This document shows positions 58,790 to 64,000 of a stretch of 64,000 bases of DNA, piece by piece. Position numbers and translations under genes: made by a program. Positions within the stretch are counted from its first letter, which is position 1. Each line of letters opens with the position of its first letter. The DNA is from Thiobacter sp. AK1 (lineage in GTDB: Bacteria; Pseudomonadota; Gammaproteobacteria; Burkholderiales; Thiobacteraceae): assembly GCF_039822265.1 (NCBI RefSeq), contig NZ_JBAJEX010000005.1, positions 62,001 to 126,000 on the forward strand, written 5' to 3'. The notes under the pieces are model-generated. The model was not told where the DNA came from and ran no database searches. It worked only from the letters and a program-made list of their open reading frames with translations.

Positions 58790-58875
58790 CGCGTCGATGC
58801 TCGCAATGGCCGAACTCTAGCACAGCCATCCGTTCCCGTCGGACGGCGGCCAGACGCGAGCGCACGAAGCCTTTG

Positions 58876-59802
58876 TCATTCGGGTGTCGCCGGCAGCGGC
58901 GCGGCGCGCAACCGCGGCAGACGCGCGGGATCCCAGTAGGCGAGGGCCCAGCGCCAGACTTCCGCAACGTCGGCGTAAGCGAGCTCCGCCGGCGCTACCT
59001 GGCCGAGAAAGGCAAGCGCCGCCACCAGGACGGGTGCGGGGCGAGCCAGATCGAGGGGTGGCGCCAGCGTTTGCTTGGAAAGCTTTTCTCCCAAGGCGTT
59101 TACCACCACCGGCAGGTGCAGGTAACGGGGCGTAGCAAGCCCCAGCAGGCGCTGCAGATGGATCTGGCGGGGTGTGGAATCCAGCAAGTCCGCGCCGCGC
59201 ACCACGTCGGTGATACCCAGCTCCGCGTCATCCACTACCACGGCCAGCTGATAGGCGAAAGGTCCATCGGCGCGCAGTACGATGAAATCCCCGGTCTCAC
59301 GCGCGAGGTCGACGGCGATCAAGCCCTGAAGGCGATCCTCGAAAGCAATGCGGGCGCCTTCGGTCCTGACGCGGAAGGCACGTGCCGTCTTGCCAGGCCC
59401 AAGCCCGCCGCGGCAGGTGCCGGGATAGATGCTGGCGCCGGGCAGGCCGACGATGGAATCGGCGATTTCGCGCCGGCTGCAGCCGCAAGCATAGATGACG
59501 CCGAGGCGTTGCAGGGTCGCGAAGGCTGCGGCATAGGCCTCCGTGCGTGCGCTCTGAAAGACCACCGGGCCGTCCCACTGGAAGCCATAAGCCTCCAGGG
59601 TGCGCAGGATGGCATCGGTCGCGCCCGGTATTACGCGCGGCGGATCGAGATCGTCGATGCGCAGGCACCACTCGCCGCCACGGCTGCGGGCGTCCAGATA
59701 GCTGCCCACGGCAGTAATCAGGGAGCCGAAGTGCAGCGGTCCCGAGGGCGAGGGCGCGAACCGTCCCCGATAGCGCTTAGAGCAATCACGCAGGTCGGAC
59801 AT
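58876..59802 (-). CDS. gluQ: Glutamyl-Q tRNA(Asp) synthetase
   Basis: A 308-residue paralogue of glutamyl-tRNA synthetase without anticodon-binding domain, which attaches glutamate to queuosine 34 of tRNA-Asp. GRFAPSPSGPLHFGSLITAVGSYL (in part, near 12-31, class I HIGH), the zinc cysteines (CGCSR and CRGG), RIDDLDPPR near 47-55 and the KLSKQ motif are present. ATG at 59802 is preferred to a TTG upstream. It depends on Q made by the tgt, queA and queG genes in the window. Confidence 0.96.
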   Translation of the reverse strand: MSDLRDCSKRYRGRFAPSPSGPLHFGSLITAVGSYLDARSRGGEWCLRIDDLDPPRVIPGATDAILRTLEAYGFQWDGPVVFQSARTEAYAAAFATLQRLGVIYACGCSRREIADSIVGLPGASIYPGTCRGGLGPGKTARAFRVRTEGARIAFEDRLQGLIAVDLARETGDFIVLRADGPFAYQLAVVVDDAELGITDVVRGADLLDSTPRQIHLQRLLGLATPRYLHLPVVVNALGEKLSKQTLAPPLDLARPAPVLVAALAFLGQVAPAELAYADVAEVWRWALAYWDPARLPRLRAAPLPATPE

Positions 59803-59903
59803 GGTGGCCAAACAGCAAAGCCCGCATTATCCCACCTACGTCGCCAGTATTTCCCGTCGCGGCAGGGGTTAGAATGCGCACTCGCGACAGGAGGACCGCC
59901 ACC

Positions 59904-60512
59904 ATGCTCGATAAACAAGCCATCACGTCCGTGCCCATCCATGAACTGCTCGCCCGCCGCTTTAGCCCACGCGCCTTCGATCCGACCCGGCCAGTGAGTC
60001 CGGCCGCGGTCGCGGCCCTGCTGGAAGCGGCGCGCTGGGCGCCCTCCTGTTATGGTGACCAGCCCTGGCGCTTCCTGGTGTGGAACCGCAGCGACGATCC
60101 CCAGGGCTGGCAGGCCGCCTTCGACTGCCTGGCCGAGGGCAACCAGGTCTGGGTAAAGGACGTGCCGGTGCTGCTGGCGGCGCTCGCGCTGCCCACCTTT
60201 CGCCACAATGGCCAACCCAATCGCTGGGCCCAGTACGACACCGGCGCCGCAGCCATGAGTCTGGCTCTCCAAGCGGTGGCGCTGGGCCTGGCCGCCCACC
60301 AGATGGGGGGCTTTGACGCCCAGCGGCTGAAAACGACGTTCGGCGTCCCCGCCGAGGTGATGCCCATGGCCATGATCGCAGTGGGCTACCAGGGCGACCC
60401 CGCCCGGCTTTCAGGCGAACTGCGCGAGCGGGAGATGGCGCCGCGCACCCGGCTGTCCCTCGGCGAGATCGCCTTCCAGGGACGCTGGGGCACGCCCTTT
60501 GCCGCCGCGTGA
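59904..60512 (+). CDS. Nitroreductase family protein
   Basis: A 202-residue FMN-dependent oxidoreductase. The start MLDKQAITSVPIHELLARRF, the FMN residues RRFSPRAFD (19-27) and ARWAPSCYGDQPWRFLV (near 49-65), and GLAAHQMGGFDAQRLK near 142-157 are typical. An AGGAGG site precedes the ATG. Reduces nitro compounds or quinones with NAD(P)H; the natural substrate is unknown. Divergent from gluQ. Confidence 0.9.
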   Translation: MLDKQAITSVPIHELLARRFSPRAFDPTRPVSPAAVAALLEAARWAPSCYGDQPWRFLVWNRSDDPQGWQAAFDCLAEGNQVWVKDVPVLLAALALPTFRHNGQPNRWAQYDTGAAAMSLALQAVALGLAAHQMGGFDAQRLKTTFGVPAEVMPMAMIAVGYQGDPARLSGELREREMAPRTRLSLGEIAFQGRWGTPFAAA

Positions 60513-60610
60513 TGTCGGCGAACTTTACAGCCGGCACCGTGAACCCCAGCAAAGCCTTTTCCAATTCATAGGCTTGCGCGTCTGGCCCCGATTTTGCTCA
60601 AGCGGCGGCC

Positions 60611-60775
60611 ATGGATCACGAAGCATCGCCCACAGCGACCCGTCTTGGCGTCTTGCTCGCCCGCCTGGTGTGTCGGATTCTCGGCCACCGCTGGCATTTT
60701 CTCCACGCCCACCCCGAGGCAGGCAAGGTCTACCGGTGCCGACGCTGCGGGACCGAATCCCGCTTCGTGCGCTAA
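60611..60775 (+). CDS. Small zinc-ribbon-like protein (DUF1660-type)
   Basis: A 54-residue protein missed by length filters. It reads CRILGHRWHF near residues 21-30 and YRCRRCGTESRF near 41-52, so Cys21, His26, Cys43 and Cys46 could bind zinc. The C-x3-GH-x-W then C-x2-CG pattern is that of DUF1660-like small proteins of phages and bacteria. The ribosome site (GCGGCGGCC) is weak, so expression is uncertain. Confidence 0.5.
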   Translation: MDHEASPTATRLGVLLARLVCRILGHRWHFLHAHPEAGKVYRCRRCGTESRFVR

Positions 60776-60896
60776 GCCCATGATTTTCGCCGCTACGCGC
60801 CCATGCACAAGCAAGCCTAAACGATCCCGTCAGGTTGGCATGAGCGTTGCTTTCCCCTGGGGCAGATCCCGTGAAAGCTGCTTCAGGAGACACATC

Positions 60897-61079
60897 ATGA
60901 TCAAATGGCTCGCCAACCGACTCCTTCGCAACCGCAGCAAAGCCAATCCGGACACGGTCATCATCAAAGTGAGAATCAACGACCACTACACCTTCTACTA
61001 TCCCTTTACCGCGCGCGCGGGGATGAAGGTGCGGGAGATGAACGCCGAGGAATTCCAGCAGTACCTGGCAGCGCGCTGA
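60897..61079 (+). CDS. Small conserved hypothetical protein
   Basis: A 60-residue protein, MIKWLANRLLRNRSKANPD, then a beta-rich part (TVIIKVRINDHYTFYYPFTA) and a helix with EEFQQYLAAR. A CAGGAGA ribosome site precedes the ATG and a good terminator follows the stop, so it is likely expressed. I do not recognise the family. It lies 121 bp after the zinc-ribbon ORF and converges on pilU. Confidence 0.6.
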   Translation: MIKWLANRLLRNRSKANPDTVIIKVRINDHYTFYYPFTARAGMKVREMNAEEFQQYLAAR

Positions 61080-61125
61080 TTCACAACCACAACAAGGTGC
61101 TGCACGGCACCCTGGCAGGACGTGA

Positions 61126-61155
61126 CGCACCGGACGCGAGTCTGGTGCGTTTTTG
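61126..61155 (+). terminator. Terminator after the 60-residue ORF
   Basis: ACGCACCGGAC pairs with GTCTGGTGCGT around GCGA and is followed by TTTTT. It lies between two convergent genes, 47 bp after the small ORF. Confidence 0.85.
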
Positions 61156-61163
61156 TTTGCGGC

Positions 61164-62369
61164 TCACTTGTGGGAGGAAAGCCCAGCCACGCCCAGTTTG
61201 TCCAGATCCTCGACGCTCAGGAGGCCCGGTAGATTTTCTTCTCGGTCTTCGCGCACCTTGTCCTCGTCGATCATCACGCCGCGGGCGCGCTGGGCACGCA
61301 GTTCCCGGTATTTGCTGGAATTGGCGATGAGCCATTCCATGTTGGTGCGGGAGTCGGCATTGGCGAGGGCTTCTTCCTTGCTGATGCGCCCCGCCAGGTG
61401 GAGTTCCAGCAGCGATTCCTCGAAGGTCTGGGCACCCTCCACCAGGCTCTGCTCGATGGCCTCCTTGATCTTGTCGATCTCCCGACGCTGGATCAGTTCG
61501 GCGATATGCAGGTTATTGATCAGGATCTCAATCGCCGCCACCCGCCTGCCATCCACCCCCTTCACCAGCCGCTGCGAGATCACCGCCTTCAGGCTCATGG
61601 CCAAATCCAACAGCAGCCCCTCCTGCGCTTCGGCAGGGAATAGGCTGATGATGCGGTTCAAGGCATGGTAGGCGTTGTTGGCGTGGAGCGTCGCCAGGCA
61701 CAAATGGCCGGTCTGGGTGTAGATCAAGGCCTGGCGCATGGTCTCCTGGTCGCGAATCTCGCCGATCAACAGCACGTCCGGCGCCTCGCGCAGGGCATTG
61801 ACCAGGGCGCTGGCATAGGAGCTGGTGTCGATGCCCACCTCACGCTGATTGACGATGGAGCGCTTGTGGCGATGGACGAACTCAATGGGATCCTCGATGG
61901 ACAGGATGTGGCTGGTGGAATGGGTATTGCGGTGGTCGATCATGGCCGCCAGCGTGGTGGACTTGCCGGAGCCGGTCGCGCCCACCACCAAGATCAGCCC
62001 TCGTTTGTGCATCACCAGATCCTTGAGCACCGGTGGCAGGCCCAGACTGTCCACGGACGGCACCTGGTCGGTGATATAGCGGATCACCATGGCCACCGAC
62101 CCCCGCTGGCGGAACACGTTCACCCGAAAGCGCCCGCAATTGGGCACCGACACGCCAAAATTCATCTCCCAGGTGGATTCGAAGGTCTTGATCTGCTCCT
62201 CGGTCATCAGCGCGTAGGCCACGCGCTTGACCAGGGCGGCATCGAAGACCTGCTGGTTGACCGGGCGAATCTCGCCTTCGATCTTGATGTAAACCGGAGC
62301 GCCTGCGGAAAAGAACAGGTCGGAGGCGCGTCGTTCCGCCATTAGGCGGAAGAACTGGGTAAGGTCCAT
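61164..62369 (-). CDS. pilU: Type IV pilus retraction ATPase PilU
   Basis: A 401-residue PilT/PilU family motor that helps depolymerise type IV pili. The start MDLTQFFRLMAERRASDLFF is PilU-like. Walker A VVGATGSGKSTTLAAM lies near 130-145, the Asp box SHILSIEDPIEF near 153-164, Walker B LIGEIRDQETM and the His box TGHLCLATLHANNAYHALNR follow. The C-terminal extension beyond residue 345 is as in PilU and longer than PilT. pilT is not in the window. Confidence 0.94.
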   Translation of the reverse strand: MDLTQFFRLMAERRASDLFFSAGAPVYIKIEGEIRPVNQQVFDAALVKRVAYALMTEEQIKTFESTWEMNFGVSVPNCGRFRVNVFRQRGSVAMVIRYITDQVPSVDSLGLPPVLKDLVMHKRGLILVVGATGSGKSTTLAAMIDHRNTHSTSHILSIEDPIEFVHRHKRSIVNQREVGIDTSSYASALVNALREAPDVLLIGEIRDQETMRQALIYTQTGHLCLATLHANNAYHALNRIISLFPAEAQEGLLLDLAMSLKAVISQRLVKGVDGRRVAAIEILINNLHIAELIQRREIDKIKEAIEQSLVEGAQTFEESLLELHLAGRISKEEALANADSRTNMEWLIANSSKYRELRAQRARGVMIDEDKVREDREENLPGLLSVEDLDKLGVAGLSSHK

Positions 62370-62382
62370 GGCAGGTGGGCGA

Positions 62383-63192
62383 TCAGGAAAACAGGGACTT
62401 CAGTTTACTTAGCAGGCCCTTGCCGCGACCGTCGTCGCCATCGTCGTTTGCATCCTTTTCCTGCGCAGCCGCGCCTGGTGGGTCCTTGGCCGCCTGTGCC
62501 GCGGGACGCACCAACGTGCGGCGGGCCTGTTGATGCACACCGATTTCGCGCAGGCGATTGGGTTTGTCTAGGATGAACTTGGCGAACTCGTCGAGCAGTT
62601 CCTGGGTGACCTCATTCACCTCATAGACGAACTCGTTGATGGTGAAGCCGTTTAGGTTGCGCACCTGCAGGGTAATGCGCGCATTCTCGAAGTCAGCGGA
62701 GAAGCGGGCCGTCACCGGAATCTCGCTTGCCACCGTGAACACCGCGCGTGTGACCAGCCCGCGCTCATTGCGGAACTCGGTGCACTGGTATTTGAGGTTG
62801 TTCTGCCAAAAATAGTCCTTCTGGTTGTCGATCTGCTGCGGGGTGTCGCGCTCGAACTTGATTTGTTTGTCGGTCACGCACTTGAAACGCAGCAAAAGGG
62901 TATTGATGAAATCCTTCTGGCCGATGCGGATGGAGTCGATACTGAGGGCGTAATCCCGCGGGCGAAAATCGTCGATCAGGCCAAAGCCATCAATGTAATA
63001 ACTGCGCCGGAGATCCGGGTTGAGCACGTTGAGCTGGTTGACAAGCTCCTCAAGATACCGCTGCATCTCCTTGTACTTGGTCTGAACCGCCAGGAAGTTC
63101 TGGCTGACGGCGACCAATTTGGACTGAGTCTGGGTTTGTTCCTGCTGCCGCTTTAGTTCAGCCTGTTTCTTGAGTTCGTCCAGAAAAGCCAT
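62383..63192 (-). CDS. Conserved protein of unknown function beside pilU
   Basis: A 269-residue soluble protein. Residues ~1-60 are strongly helical and likely coiled coil (LDELKKQAELKRQQEQTQTQ, then QTKYKEMQRYLEELVNQLN). The middle is mixed, with YYIDGFGLIDDFRPRDYALS near 66-85, and residues ~220-269 are disordered with an acidic then basic tail. It lies 13 bp before pilU on the same strand, so it is probably cotranscribed. I do not know a function; a link to pili is inference from position only. Confidence 0.7.
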   Translation of the reverse strand: MAFLDELKKQAELKRQQEQTQTQSKLVAVSQNFLAVQTKYKEMQRYLEELVNQLNVLNPDLRRSYYIDGFGLIDDFRPRDYALSIDSIRIGQKDFINTLLLRFKCVTDKQIKFERDTPQQIDNQKDYFWQNNLKYQCTEFRNERGLVTRAVFTVASEIPVTARFSADFENARITLQVRNLNGFTINEFVYEVNEVTQELLDEFAKFILDKPNRLREIGVHQQARRTLVRPAAQAAKDPPGAAAQEKDANDDGDDGRGKGLLSKLKSLFS

Positions 63193-63488
63193 AGATCTGC
63201 CTGTACTCTTTTGTTGTGTGGGAAGCTGACGCGGGACGCTTGCCGGATTGTAGAAAAAAACCGCCCGGCTGCCCACCGCGCTAGCCACTCGCACCGGCGC
63301 TGCCCGAAATTATCGACGCGTGCTCTCCCGACTTTAGGGAAGCATGTTTCGCAAGAATCGTGCCATCCTCATTGCGCTTGGGAGACCTGCCCGAAAACCC
63401 GCTCCTGGACTCGGAAAACGCCGCCGTGCTATGTTGGCCGCCCCTTGCCCACCGACGCGTAACGGCACAAGCTGACGTAATTTTCGAC

Positions 63489-64000
63489 ATGCGTGTCCAA
63501 CACTACGGCCCTGCGCCGAAAAACCGCAACGACTGGAAGACGATCCGCACCCTGCTTCCCTATCTGTGGGAATTCCGCTGGCGGGTGGCGTTGGCGCTCG
63601 TCCTGCTTTTGCTGGCCAAGGTGGCCAACGTGGCGGTGCCGCTGGCTCTCAAGCACATCGTCGATGCCCTGGACAAGCCACGGCCCGAGATCGTGCTGCC
63701 GCTGGGCTTTGTTTTCGCCTATGGCGCGCTGCGTTTCGCCAGCACCTTGTTCGGCGAGCTGCGTGATGCGGTGTTTGCCAAAGTCACGCAACGCGCCATC
63801 CGGCGCGTGGCGCTCAAGGTATTCAGCCACTTGCACGCCCTGTCGCTGCGCTTCCATTTGGAACGCCAGACCGGCGGCGTGTCGCGAGACATCGAGCGGG
63901 GGACGCGGGGCATCGGCTTTCTGCTCAACTTCATGCTGTTCAACATCCTCCCCACCCTGGTGGAAATCGGGCTGGTGGCTGCCATTCTCATCGTCAACTA
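63489..64000 (+). CDS. ABC exporter of the Atm1 type, N-terminal fragment
   Basis: The first 170 residues of an ABC half-transporter; the rest lies beyond the right edge. The first helices (YLWEFRWRVALALVLLLLAK, about 26-45) and the segment VAVPLALKHIVDALDKP (about 48-64), then LSLRFHLERQTGGVSRDIERG near 120-140 with the glutathione-site pattern, match ATM1/HMT1-like exporters of glutathione conjugates or Fe-S precursors. The ATP-binding domain is not seen. A 296-bp gap before it shows no gene. Confidence 0.85.
   Translation, partial: MRVQHYGPAPKNRNDWKTIRTLLPYLWEFRWRVALALVLLLLAKVANVAVPLALKHIVDALDKPRPEIVLPLGFVFAYGALRFASTLFGELRDAVFAKVTQRAIRRVALKVFSHLHALSLRFHLERQTGGVSRDIERGTRGIGFLLNFMLFNILPTLVEIGLVAAILIVN

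Overview
The window is high-GC, gene-dense chromosomal DNA of a Gram-negative bacterium, most probably a betaproteobacterium. The pointers are gene orders typical of that group (exbB-exbD-lpxK-ycaR-kdsB-adk; queA-tgt-yajC-secD-secF; folK-dnk-panB-panC), lipopolysaccharide genes, a long-Q-loop cytochrome bd, a PilU motor, an endonuclease-type MutL and an ImuA-ImuB-DnaE2 mutasome. This placement rests on gene content and recall of families; no database search was run. I see no phage, plasmid, CRISPR array or intact transposase.

Layout. 1-4.7 kb: a cytochrome bd operon (cydP-cydA-cydB-cydX plus a flavoprotein cut by the window edge) on the minus strand, divergent from a PAS-type sigma54 activator; a consensus -24/-12 promoter lies in front of cydP. 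4.7-10.2 kb: the error-prone repair operon imuA-imuB-dnaE2, with an 18-bp palindrome exactly between the -35 and -10 of its promoter. 10.3-16.1 kb: mostly unfamiliar small genes, a ceramidase-like membrane protein, a DsrC-like sulfur carrier and a mutarotase operon. 16.5-20.6 kb: a sugar kinase, a B12-dependent ribonucleotide reductase and a cyclophilin-like protein. 20.7-24 kb: clpS-clpA, a 223-bp element with terminal inverted repeats and a cold-shock gene. 24.1-32.1 kb: membrane pyrophosphatase and PPi-dependent phosphofructokinase, then adk, kdsB, lpxK and exbBD. 32.1-32.6 kb: a gene-free stretch with a promoter-to-terminator small RNA candidate and DnaA-box-like sites. 32.6-43.6 kb: xseA, miaA, mutL, amiC, tsaE, queG, murI, an M48 lipoprotein, a DUF3025 gene and tal. 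43.6-49.6 kb: dedA, secFD, yajC, tgt, queA. 49.8-54.6 kb: tRNA-Leu(CAA), pantothenate genes, dnk, folK, pcnB. 54.7-64 kb: a FecCD/FecE-type import pair, a HAD phosphatase, a CbiM-like protein, hslO, gluQ, a nitroreductase, two small ORFs, pilU, an unknown partner and the start of an ABC exporter.

Themes. Queuosine is strongly represented: tgt, queA and queG make Q, and gluQ glutamylates Q34 of tRNA-Asp. Two enzymes need cobalamin (NrdJ and QueG), and the FecCD/FecE pair and CbiM-like gene are plausible cobalamin or metal importers. A PPi-based glycolytic step and a proton-pumping pyrophosphatase sit in one cluster. The best candidates for something new are the sigma54-controlled bd oxidase locus, the mutasome operator resembling a Gram-positive SOS box, and the ~104-nt RNA upstream of exbB.
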